A stretch of 64,000 nt of DNA from Hymenobacter aquaticus. Lineage in GTDB: Bacteria > Bacteroidota > Bacteroidia > Cytophagales > Hymenobacteraceae. The notes under the pieces are model-generated. The model ran no database searches. It saw only the letters and a list, made by a program, of their open reading frames with translations, and was not told the origin of the DNA. Both the position numbers and the translations under genes were made by a program. This document shows positions 57,684-64,000 of this stretch, piece by piece (the stretch's first letter is position 1; every line of letters starts with the position of its first letter). The stretch spans positions 806,001 through 870,000 of the forward strand of contig NZ_SRLC01000001.1 in assembly GCF_004765605.1 (NCBI RefSeq), in the 5' to 3' direction.

Positions 57684-58274
57684 ATGTTTACCGGAATTGT
57701 AGAAACCCTGGGTACGATCACCGCCGTCAAAACGGAGGGTTCGAACCGCCATTTTACCGTGGCGTCGCCCTTTGCTCCCGAGCTGCAGATCGACCAGAGT
57801 GTGGCCCACGACGGGGTGTGCCTGACGGTGGTGGCCGTGGACGCGGCGGCCGGCACGCACGTGGTAACGGCCATCGACGAAACCCTGCAAAAAACCAACC
57901 TGGGCAGCTGGGTTGCCGGCCGGCAGGTGAACCTGGAGCGCTGCCTGGCCGCCAACGGCCGCTTCGACGGCCACATCGTGCAGGGCCACGTCGATCTGAC
58001 GGCCGTCTGCGAAAGTGTGACCGACCAGAACGGCTCGTGGCTGTATCGTTTCCGCCACGAGCCCGGCCCGAGCCGCGTGACGGTCGAGAAAGGCTCCATC
58101 TGCATCAACGGCACCAGCCTGACCTGCTTCGACTCGACCGACGACAGCTTCGCCGTAGCCATCATTCCCTACACCTACGAGCACACCACCTTCCAGCACC
58201 TGCGCCCCGGCGACCTGGTCAACCTGGAGTTCGACATCGTGGGCAAGTACGTGGCCAAGCTGCTGGGTAAATAG
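57684..58274 (+). CDS. ribE: Riboflavin synthase, alpha subunit
   Basis: This enzyme joins two lumazine molecules to give riboflavin. The 196-residue protein is built from two lumazine-binding barrels: MFTGIVETLGTITAVKTEGS ... SVAHDGVCLTVVAVDAAAGTHVVTAIDETLQKTNLG (first) and GHIVQGHVDLTAVCESVTDQNGSWLYRF ... KGSICINGTSLTCFDSTDDSFAVAIIPYTYEHTTF (second), plus a C-terminal helix (NLEFDIVGKYVAKLL) for the trimer. The length is the usual one. The phosphodiester glycosidase gene follows six bases later, so they may be co-transcribed, though the functions are unrelated. Confidence 0.97.
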   Translation: MFTGIVETLGTITAVKTEGSNRHFTVASPFAPELQIDQSVAHDGVCLTVVAVDAAAGTHVVTAIDETLQKTNLGSWVAGRQVNLERCLAANGRFDGHIVQGHVDLTAVCESVTDQNGSWLYRFRHEPGPSRVTVEKGSICINGTSLTCFDSTDDSFAVAIIPYTYEHTTFQHLRPGDLVNLEFDIVGKYVAKLLGK

Positions 58275-58280
58275 AGCCGG

Positions 58281-59039
58281 ATGCGGATAGCGGAGCGCGC
58301 CCGTGGCCCCCGGCCGGGCCGAAGCCGCCGGGTTATCCTGCTGATGCTGGCCGGGCTTTGCTTGGGCCTGGGCGGCTGCGCCCCGGCCGATTCGGGCTAC
58401 GTGAGCTACGAGGCCGACGTGCGGCAGCAGGAGCTGCGGCTGTGCTGGCAGGACGAGCAGAATCAACGCCTGGGCAGCCTGGAGCGCCTCACGGCCTGGC
58501 TCAGCGGGCAGGGGCGCACGGTGGTATTTGCCATGAATGCCGGCATGTTCCGGCCCGATTATTCCCCGCTGGGGCTGTTCATCGAGGAAGACCGGGTGGT
58601 GACGCCCCTGGATACGGCGGTGGGCGCCGGCAACTTTTACCTTCAGCCCAACGGCGTGTTTTACACGACCGTAGACCAGCAGGCCGTGGTGTGCCCCACC
58701 AGGAGCTTCCGCTATTCGGGCCGCATCCGGTACGCTACGCAGTCGGGGCCGATGCTGGTGGTAGAGGGCCGGATTCACCCGGCCTTTACGCCCGGCTCCA
58801 CGAACCGGCAGGTGCGCAACGGCGTCGGGATTCTGCCCGACGGGCAGGTGCTGCTGGCTATGTCGAAGCAGAAAGTGAGCCTCTACGAGTTTGCCGACTT
58901 TTTCCGCCGCCGGGGCTGCCGCAATGCTCTTTACCTCGACGGGTTCGTGTCGCGTGCCTACGCCCCGGCCCAGGGCTGGCAGCAAACCGACGGCAACTTT
59001 GGGGTGATGCTAGCCGTGACGGAACCGGTGAATGAATGA
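58281..59039 (+). CDS. Phosphodiester glycosidase-family (NAGPA) lipoprotein
   Basis: A 252-residue protein. A basic start and hydrophobic stretch end with the lipobox LGGC (C33), so it is a lipoprotein. The mature part has the NAGPA/DUF2233 signatures: RTVVFAMNAGMFRPDYSPLGLFIEEDR, NFYLQPNGVFY, YATQSGPMLVVEGRI, NRQVRNGVGILPDGQVLLAMS and RNALYLDGFVSRAY. The enzyme family removes GlcNAc-1-phosphate-type or other diester-linked sugars from envelope polymers. The catalytic role is inferred from the family only. Confidence 0.9.
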   Translation: MRIAERARGPRPGRSRRVILLMLAGLCLGLGGCAPADSGYVSYEADVRQQELRLCWQDEQNQRLGSLERLTAWLSGQGRTVVFAMNAGMFRPDYSPLGLFIEEDRVVTPLDTAVGAGNFYLQPNGVFYTTVDQQAVVCPTRSFRYSGRIRYATQSGPMLVVEGRIHPAFTPGSTNRQVRNGVGILPDGQVLLAMSKQKVSLYEFADFFRRRGCRNALYLDGFVSRAYAPAQGWQQTDGNFGVMLAVTEPVNE

Positions 59040-59502
59040 GTAAATGCAGGCGTATGCGGGCAAAACCAATCGTCCCGAGCCACTTACCAGTCGGTAGGTG
59101 ACTTGGGACGATTGGTTTTGTCCGCATACGCTGGGAATGTGCTTCGGGACAATTGTCCCAGGACACATTCCCAGCGTATGTGCTTCGGGACGATTGTCCC
59201 AGAGCACATTCCCACCGTATGTGCTTCGGGACAAGTGTCCCAGGATACATTCCCACCGTATGTGCTTCGGGACAAGTGTCCCAGGACACATTCCCATCGT
59301 AAGTGCTTCGGGACAATCGTTTTCGAGCACAGGCGCCGGGAATGTGCTTCGGAACACTTGTACCAACGCGCATTCCCGGCGCGGTTGACTACGGCCAGTG
59401 CTTGAACAGCAGGAAGTTGAGCCCGAGGGGCGGCCGCCAGGGGGCTCAACCTGGGCTACCGAGGCGCGTATAGGCAGTATCCACCTTAGATTCTGCTCCG
59501 CC
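59040..59502. other. Gene-free stretch with a 41-bp palindromic array
   Basis: Apart from the array at 59098-59384, nothing is seen. Several frames are open through the array, but their peptides only mirror the repeat. Confidence 0.65.
59098..59384. repeat. Seven-copy 41-bp palindromic tandem array
   Basis: Units start at 59098, 59139, 59180, 59221, 59262, 59303 and 59344, exactly 41 bases apart. A typical unit is GTGCTTCGGGACAATTGTCC followed by CAGGACACATTCCCAGCGTAT. It contains the palindrome GGGACAATTGTCCC, and with the end of the preceding unit (GGGAATGTG) a longer inverted repeat: GGGAATGTG...CACATTCCC. The central four copies are most alike; the ends diverge. No unique spacer sequence lies between units, so this is not a CRISPR array. 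Confidence 0.85.
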
Positions 59503-59706
59503 ATGTCAAAACGCGAATTGATAGAACCCACCGAGGGCGACAAGCGCTACGTGCGCCGCAACGACAAAGGTCAGTTTACCAGCGAAGTAGACCTGAACCG
59601 CTCCCTGTCGCAGGACGATAAGCACAACTCCCACCGCACCAGCAAGCCCGGCCAGGGCGACCGGGGCGACGGCCACACCGGCAACCGCAAGCCCGGCAAG
59701 CAGTAG
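59503..59706 (+). CDS. Small basic hydrophilic protein
   Basis: A 67-residue protein: MSKRELIEPTEGDKRYVRRND, then KGQFTSEVDLNRSLSQDDKH and a glycine/lysine-rich tail (RGDGHTGNRKPGKQ). It is entirely charged and probably disordered. Small proteins with the pattern KRYVRRNxKGQFxxxVDxxRSLSxDRR recur in Bacteroidota, from memory; function unknown, possibly nucleic-acid binding. It lies between the 41-bp array and a perfect 60-bp palindrome. Confidence 0.72.
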   Translation: MSKRELIEPTEGDKRYVRRNDKGQFTSEVDLNRSLSQDDKHNSHRTSKPGQGDRGDGHTGNRKPGKQ

Positions 59707-59717
59707 CGCCGGGAAAC

Positions 59718-59777
59718 CATCAATCAGTAAAAAAAGCCCCGTAGCAGCTGCTACGGGGCTTTTTTTACTGATTGATG
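59718..59777. terminator. 60-bp perfect palindrome, bidirectional terminator
   Basis: The left arm (CATCAATCAGTAAAAAAAGC then CCCGTAGCAG, 59718-59747) is the exact reverse complement of the right arm (59748-59777) with no loop base. A-run and T-run flank the CCCCGTAGCAG core, so it can terminate in both directions. It sits between two convergent genes. Confidence 0.88.
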
Positions 59778-59783
59778 TAATTT

Positions 59784-60365
59784 TTATTCTGCGGCGGCCA
59801 CTGGCCACCAGCGGGCGGCGGCCAGCCGGTAGAGCCGCACGCAGGCCCAGGCGGCGAGGCTCCCCAGCGTGGCGCCGGCCAGAATGTCGGAAGGGTAGTG
59901 GGCGCCCAGGTACATGCGGCTGTAGGAAACCAGCCCGGCCCAGATGAGCACCAGGATCTTGGCCACCCGGTAGCGCGGGGGCAGCACCAGCCACAGAAAC
60001 ACCACCAGGGCAAAGGCATTGGCCGCGTGCGACGACATAAAGCCGAACTGCCCGCCGCAGCCGCTGGCCAGGTTCAGCGTGGCCGAGAGCTGCGGGTCGT
60101 GGCAGGGGCGCAGCCGGGCGAAGTAGGGCTTGAAGAAACGGCTGGAAACGCTGTCGGCCAGGGCCACGCTCAGGCCCAGCAGCGGCAGCAGCAGCAGGGC
60201 GCGCCGGCGGAACATGTAGCCCAGCACCACCAGAATAACCAGGTAGGCCGGAAACCACACGAAGCGCTCCGAAAAGAAAATCATCCACGCGTCCAGGGCG
60301 TTGGAGCGGTGGTTGTTGGCGGCCAGCAGCAGCCAGCGGTCCAGGGCTTGCAGGTGTTCGATCAA
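59784..60365 (-). CDS. PAP2-family membrane phosphatase
   Basis: A 193-residue integral membrane phosphatase with about five or six helices. The three PAP2 motifs are visible: KPYFARLRPCHDP (KxxxxxxRP), FMSSHAANAFAL (the SSHAAN form of PSGH) and SRMYLGAHYPSDIL (SRxxxxxHxxxD). It removes phosphate from lipid phosphates such as undecaprenyl diphosphate or phosphatidic acid, on the periplasmic face. It lies two bases from hemF on the same strand, so the two are probably co-transcribed, with no functional link obvious. Confidence 0.92.
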   Translation of the reverse strand: MIEHLQALDRWLLLAANNHRSNALDAWMIFFSERFVWFPAYLVILVVLGYMFRRRALLLLPLLGLSVALADSVSSRFFKPYFARLRPCHDPQLSATLNLASGCGGQFGFMSSHAANAFALVVFLWLVLPPRYRVAKILVLIWAGLVSYSRMYLGAHYPSDILAGATLGSLAAWACVRLYRLAAARWWPVAAAE

Positions 60366-60367
60366 GG

Positions 60368-61312
60368 CTAGCTAACGTTTTCGAGCCACTGCACGCCCTT
60401 GCGCAGCCACTGCTGGGTGGCTTCCTCGGCCGAGCCGGGCGCGGGGCGCTGGTCGTAGTGCCACTCGCAGCGCGGGGGCAGGCTCATCAGAATGCTTTCG
60501 GTGCGGCCCCCGGTTTCGAGGCCGAAGCGCGTGCCCCGGTCGAAGGCCAGGTTGAACTCGGCGTAGCGGGCCCGACGCAGCATGTGCCATTGCACCTGTG
60601 GCTCGCCGAAGGGCAGGTCGCGGTTCTGGCGCAGCAGCTCGGTGTAGGTGGGCCCAAACACGTTGCCCACGGCCTGGATAAAGGCAAACAGCTCCTCGCG
60701 GCTGCCGTCTTTGCCCACGGTGAGGCGGTCGAAGAAAATACCGCCCACGCCGCGGGTTTCCTGGCGGTGGGGCAGGAAAAAGTAGTCGTCGGCCCACTGC
60801 TTGAAGCGCGCGTAATACGCCGGGTTGTGGGCGTCGCACACGGCCTTCAGCTGGGCGTGAAACCAGCGGGCCTGGTCCTCATTCACGTAAATCGGGGTCA
60901 GATCGATGCCGCCGCCAAACCAGGCCTCGCCGTTGCCGGCCTCGAAGTAGCGCACGTTCATGTGGGCAATGGGCACCATCGGGCTGCGCGGGTGCTGCAC
61001 CACCGATACGCCGGTGGCGAAGTAGTTGGGGTTGGGCATGAGCAGCACCCGGGCGGCCTGCTCGCTCATCTCGCCCCACACGGCCGAGAAGTTGACCCCG
61101 CCTTTTTCCAGCACCGCCCCGCCCTGAATCACGCGCGAGAGGCCCCCGCCGCCGCTGCCGTGCTGCCAGGCATCCTGTTGAAAAGTGGCCTGGCCGTCGG
61201 CGTCCTCCAGCTGCTGGCACAGGCGCTGCTGGAAGTCGCGCAGCCAGGTGGCCACGGTGTCGCGGAAGGTGGAAGCCACGGGGGCCAGGGAAGAAGAAGG
61301 AGCGGTGAGCAT
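60368..61312 (-). CDS. hemF: Oxygen-dependent coproporphyrinogen III oxidase
   Basis: HemF oxidatively decarboxylates coproporphyrinogen III to protoporphyrinogen IX in haem synthesis. The 314-residue protein carries the family motifs SRVIQGGAVLEKGGVNFSAVWGE, HMNVRYFEAGNGEAWFGGGIDLTPIYVNED, RQETRGVGGIFFDRL and RYAEFNLAFDRGTRFGLETGGRTESILMSLPP. The oxygen-dependent form points to an aerobic lifestyle. ATG at 61312 (MLTAPSSSLAPVASTFRD) is used. It precedes the PAP2 gene by two bases. Confidence 0.96.
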   Translation of the reverse strand: MLTAPSSSLAPVASTFRDTVATWLRDFQQRLCQQLEDADGQATFQQDAWQHGSGGGGLSRVIQGGAVLEKGGVNFSAVWGEMSEQAARVLLMPNPNYFATGVSVVQHPRSPMVPIAHMNVRYFEAGNGEAWFGGGIDLTPIYVNEDQARWFHAQLKAVCDAHNPAYYARFKQWADDYFFLPHRQETRGVGGIFFDRLTVGKDGSREELFAFIQAVGNVFGPTYTELLRQNRDLPFGEPQVQWHMLRRARYAEFNLAFDRGTRFGLETGGRTESILMSLPPRCEWHYDQRPAPGSAEEATQQWLRKGVQWLENVS

Positions 61313-61485
61313 ACGGCGTAAAGCGGCTAATTCTGGCGCGGCAGCCCGGCGGCCGAGTTGTCAGAAATAGAAAAACCGCCCGGCGGCGGGATTGGTTGGA
61401 AGCGGCAAAGGTAGGGGTTTGTGCGCGTTTCGGCGGACGGCACCGGGCAAAAGGTTAACCGCCGGGCAGTCCGGCGCTGCCCGGG

Positions 61486-61526
61486 GAAAAAACGGCGAAG
61501 CCCGCTTCCTTCCGGAAGCGGGCTTC
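61486..61526 (-). terminator. Terminator after the curlin gene
   Basis: GAAGCCCGCTTCC and GGAAGCGGGCTTC around a short loop; on the minus strand the hairpin is followed by a T-run (A-run at 61487-61492 on the plus strand). Confidence 0.85.
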
Positions 61527-61548
61527 GGGTACTTGCAGGGCGAAAAAG

Positions 61549-62940
61549 CTACTGATTTTGGTGCACCACCGACGCGTTGCCCATGCCTTGCTGCTGCACG
61601 TCGCTCTGGTTATTGGCCGTGCCCTGGTAGGTTTGGGCGTCGTTTTCGTTGCCCGTCTGCTGCTGCCGGGCGTAGTTGCCGCTGCCCGTCGCCTGCTGAC
61701 TGATCAGGGCCTTGTTGGCGCGGCCGCCGGGGATGAAGCCCTGCTCCTGAACAGCCGTGCTGCCGGAGCCCAGCTGGTTGATCGTGGCGTCATTCCCCCA
61801 GAAGTTGCTGCCGACTTCTATCCTGCGCTGGCTCTGACTAGCTGTGTTACCTGAGCCATTTTGGACGATACTAGCCGATTGAACACCAGTTTGTTGGGTC
61901 TGGGTGGCCCGGTTCTCACTGCCGGTCTGGGTGATAACCGCGACCAGGCTAAAGGTGAAGGGGCCACTCTGGGTTTGGGTAGCCACGTTGGCGGTGCCCG
62001 TCTGGGTGGCGCTGGCTCTGGCATTGCTAACGTCGTCCTGCCGCTGCGTGCTGCTATTGTCCAGGCCGGTTTGGGTAATCGTAGCAGTCATGCCATAGAA
62101 CTGCGTGTTTGCCGCATTCTGCAGTTGGATTCCGGTATTGCCGTTGCCGGTTTGGGTAATAACCACTGTGCAGCCCGAGGAGCTGCTGTTCGCTGTGTTT
62201 CCCGTACCCCCGCTCTGCTGCTGGCGGGCCGCATTCTGGTTGCCTTGCTGGATAATATCGGCCGACCACCTGCCCCCGCCTCCCGTTTGGGACTGGAAGG
62301 CCGCATTGCCGTCGCCCTGCTGCCGCACCATCCCGCTGGGCCCCGACCCTGAGGTGCTGCCCCCACTCTGGCTCTGGGTGGAGGTGTTGAGCGCGCCCTG
62401 CTGGACAGCAAGAGCCCGGGCAGTAAGAGCGCCCTGACCCTGCGTGGCGCGGTTGCCGTTGCCGACGCTTTGCTGAATCGTCGCGGAATTGTTGCGGCCC
62501 GACTGGTTCTGCGTGGCGTAGTTGAGGCCGCTGAGCTGCTCGATGGTAACGCCTTGGCTGAAGCCGCTCTGGCTTTGGCGGGCGTAGTTGCCGTGGCTGC
62601 CCGCCTGGGTCGAGCCCTGCCGAATGGTAGCCCCGTTGCCGCCCCGGCTTTCCTCGGAGCGTTGGTTCTGGATGGCCGTCTGGTCGTTACCCATCTGGTT
62701 CACCGTGGCCGCCTGGTTGATGCCCAGCTGGGTTTGGGTGCTCTGGTTGTTGTTGCCTCTGGCTGAGCCGCCGTTCACGGCCGCATCGTTCTGGCGGGTA
62801 GTGGCCGCGTTGCCGCGGCCCGTCTGCGTAACTGTCACCTGGTTGTCGTTGCCGAAGCTGGTGGAGGTTTGGGTATTCTGCTGCGCGCTTGCCGCGCCGC
62901 TCACGACCATAGCCGCAAAAAGTAATCCGGTTGGTTTCAT
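61549..62940 (-). CDS. Curlin-repeat amyloid-like secreted protein
   Basis: A 463-residue exported protein. The start MKPTGLLFAAMVVSGAASAQ is a signal peptide. The mature part is low-complexity: many curlin-like units of about 20-22 residues with the pattern xQxGxxNxAxxxQ (GNDNQVTVTQTGRGNAATTRQ, TIQQSVGNGNRATQGQ, IIQQGNQNAARQQQSG, VITQTGNGNTGIQLQNAANTQ). This matches curlin repeats of CsgA/CsgB, which fold as beta-helical amyloid. It is longer than classical CsgA (about 150 residues), so it carries perhaps 18-20 units. No csgEFG or csgD gene is present here. It probably forms extracellular adhesive fibres in biofilms. Confidence 0.9.
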   Translation of the reverse strand: MKPTGLLFAAMVVSGAASAQQNTQTSTSFGNDNQVTVTQTGRGNAATTRQNDAAVNGGSARGNNNQSTQTQLGINQAATVNQMGNDQTAIQNQRSEESRGGNGATIRQGSTQAGSHGNYARQSQSGFSQGVTIEQLSGLNYATQNQSGRNNSATIQQSVGNGNRATQGQGALTARALAVQQGALNTSTQSQSGGSTSGSGPSGMVRQQGDGNAAFQSQTGGGGRWSADIIQQGNQNAARQQQSGGTGNTANSSSSGCTVVITQTGNGNTGIQLQNAANTQFYGMTATITQTGLDNSSTQRQDDVSNARASATQTGTANVATQTQSGPFTFSLVAVITQTGSENRATQTQQTGVQSASIVQNGSGNTASQSQRRIEVGSNFWGNDATINQLGSGSTAVQEQGFIPGGRANKALISQQATGSGNYARQQQTGNENDAQTYQGTANNQSDVQQQGMGNASVVHQNQ

Positions 62941-63299
62941 AAGTGGGGATAGAAAAAGTGGATGAATATGCGCCTTGCAAGTGGCAATGGGAGGTAATAG
63001 AGTCAATGTATTATATAAATAATTATAAAATTAAATAATTAAGTTCCATTTATACGGAGTTAATTAACTATTAAAAATTGGACAACTTGCTGCCTGTCAG
63101 TAGTTAAATGGCCTTGCGTTGCGTTGTATCCGGAGGGAAGCCCGCGCGGCACCACGGCGGCTGGCCGGCGACCGGGGCGGAAGAGCCAGCGGGCGGTAGC
63201 CGACCGGAACCAGGTGGGAGTAAGGCGCTCCGTCGCCGCGCGAAGGTGTTGCTCTCGTTGCGAAACTGTAATTTCGCTGCTCCAACTGCTGCTCCTTTC
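62941..63299. other. AT-rich divergent region between curlin gene and E1 gene
   Basis: The first half is AT-rich (TATTATATAAATAATTATAA at 63009-63028), in marked contrast to flanking coding sequence, and likely holds the curlin promoter. The second half is GC-rich with no motif I can name. Confidence 0.5.
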
Positions 63300-64000
63300 A
63301 TGCCCTCGCAAACCACCCCCGTCATCGAAACTGAATTTAGCACCGACCTCAATGCCACCCAGCCCAGCCGCGCCACGCTGCTGCGGGTGTATGAGCTGAT
63401 GCGTACCGGCGACGAGCTGGCCCGCCTCTACGAAGAAAACAAGGCCGTGACGGCCAAGTACGTGCACGCCACGGCCCGGGGCCACGAGGCCATTCAGCTG
63501 GCCGCCGCCTGCTTTCTGGGCCCCCACGACTACGTGACGCCCTACTACCGCGACGACGCCATGCTGCTGGGCCTGGGCCTGGAACCCTACGAGCTGATGC
63601 TGCAGCTCATGGCCAAGCGCGACGACCCGTTTTCGGGCGGCCGCACCTACTACTCACACCCCTCGCTGCGCCGGGCCGGTTTCCCGACCATTCCGCACAA
63701 CAGCTCGGCCACCGGCATGCAGGCCATTCCGGCTACCGGCATGGCCCACGGCATCAAGTACCTGGAAAGCCAGGGCCTGCACCCGGTAACGGCCGACCCG
63801 CGCGACTTCCACGAAAGCGGCGCTCCTGTTCCCGGCTTGTATAGCCTGCTGCCCGCCGAGGCCCGGCCGGGTGGCCCGGTGGTGGTGTGCTCCATCGGGG
63901 ATGGGGCTATGACCGAGGGCGAAGTAGCCGAGGCCCTGCAAATGGCCGTGCTGCACCAGCTGCCCATTATTTATTTGGTGCAGGACAACGACTGGGGCAT
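63300..64000 (+). CDS. Thiamine-dependent 2-oxoacid dehydrogenase E1, 5' part
   Basis: Only the first 233 codons are in the window; the gene runs past the end. The protein starts MPSQTTPVIETEFSTDLNA and has the E1-alpha pattern: RATLLRVYELMRTGDELARLYEENK, KYVHATARGHEAIQLAAACFLGPHDYVTPYYRDDAMLLGLGL, and the thiamine diphosphate motif GDGAMTEGEVAEALQMAVLHQLPIIYLVQDNDWG (GDG...N). The likely enzyme is a branched-chain or related 2-oxoacid dehydrogenase E1; in Bacteroidota it is often an alpha-beta fusion (about 660-800 residues), so the beta half may follow in the same frame. It decarboxylates the 2-oxoacid and passes the acyl group to the E2 lipoyl arm. Confidence 0.93.
   Translation, partial: MPSQTTPVIETEFSTDLNATQPSRATLLRVYELMRTGDELARLYEENKAVTAKYVHATARGHEAIQLAAACFLGPHDYVTPYYRDDAMLLGLGLEPYELMLQLMAKRDDPFSGGRTYYSHPSLRRAGFPTIPHNSSATGMQAIPATGMAHGIKYLESQGLHPVTADPRDFHESGAPVPGLYSLLPAEARPGGPVVVCSIGDGAMTEGEVAEALQMAVLHQLPIIYLVQDNDWG

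Noticed and set aside
57741..57760. tRNA T-loop-like GGTTCGAACC
   Set aside because: It is within the ribE coding sequence and no cloverleaf can be drawn around it. No tRNA was found elsewhere in the window.
59098..59384. CRISPR array
   Set aside because: Repeats are contiguous with no unique spacers, are palindromic along their whole length, and no cas gene is present.

Overview
The window looks like chromosomal DNA from a pigmented member of the Bacteroidota, most likely the genus Hymenobacter or a close relative (Cytophagales). The evidence is: GC-rich coding sequence; the Bacteroidota-type -7 promoter motif TAnnTTTG upstream of several genes (1007, 4406, 38888, 55868); two secreted proteins with C-terminal type IX secretion sorting domains; a long IspG with the extra central domain; a CrtA-like carotenoid oxygenase; and almost no Shine-Dalgarno sequences. 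No tRNA, rRNA, phage, insertion sequence or CRISPR array was seen. The genes are mostly short, unlinked transcription units.

Layout. 1-5.5 kb: two thioredoxin-fold proteins, ispG, an SDR-type protein and a HAD phosphatase. 5.5-13 kb: small proteins, leuS, a MuiA-like DUF4139 protein, the CrtA-like oxygenase and a flavin split-barrel stress protein. 13-20 kb: an ACP phosphodiesterase, a HigBA-like toxin-antitoxin pair beside an AT-rich orphan, an FKBP isomerase, an SF1 helicase, a GIY-YIG protein and an HTH gene with a three-copy operator-like array. 20-28 kb: two SRPBCC proteins, a membrane-anchored alpha/beta hydrolase, DUF1810, an aldo/keto reductase and an MMPL/RND exporter. 28-38 kb: an orphan HsdR-N nuclease-like gene, a cupin, thyA, a class IV aminotransferase, a giant delta-60 repeat secreted protein, dprA and a DUF4241 protein. 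38-50 kb: a MerR regulator, alaS, two paralogous YwqK/TonB-C proteins and a helical secreted protein, a three-gene MacAB-type efflux operon and gatB. 50-64 kb: a TlpA lipoprotein, a possible DNA polymerase III psi-like protein, a thioesterase, an M43 metalloprotease, pcm, an exopolysaccharide glycosylphosphotransferase, ribE, a phosphodiester glycosidase, a PAP2 phosphatase, hemF, a curlin-repeat amyloid protein and the start of a 2-oxoacid dehydrogenase E1.

What stands out is the non-coding DNA. Many gaps carry long inverted repeats from several recurring families. One of these families also sits in frame inside ispG. Three separate arrays have strict periods of 21 bp (9691-9900), 42 bp (19840-19953) and 41 bp (59098-59384), close to whole numbers of DNA helical turns. 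The 42-bp array abuts an HTH regulator gene and looks like its operator. The 21-bp and 41-bp arrays have no obvious explanation. These arrays are the best candidates for something undescribed.

Functionally the genes are a housekeeping mix: translation (leuS, alaS, gatB), isoprenoid, haem, riboflavin and thymidylate synthesis, envelope and surface functions (efflux, exopolysaccharide, curli-like fibre, T9SS cargo) and redox/protein repair. Starts were chosen from family alignment remembered, signal peptides and promoter position. Three are non-ATG (TTG or GTG).
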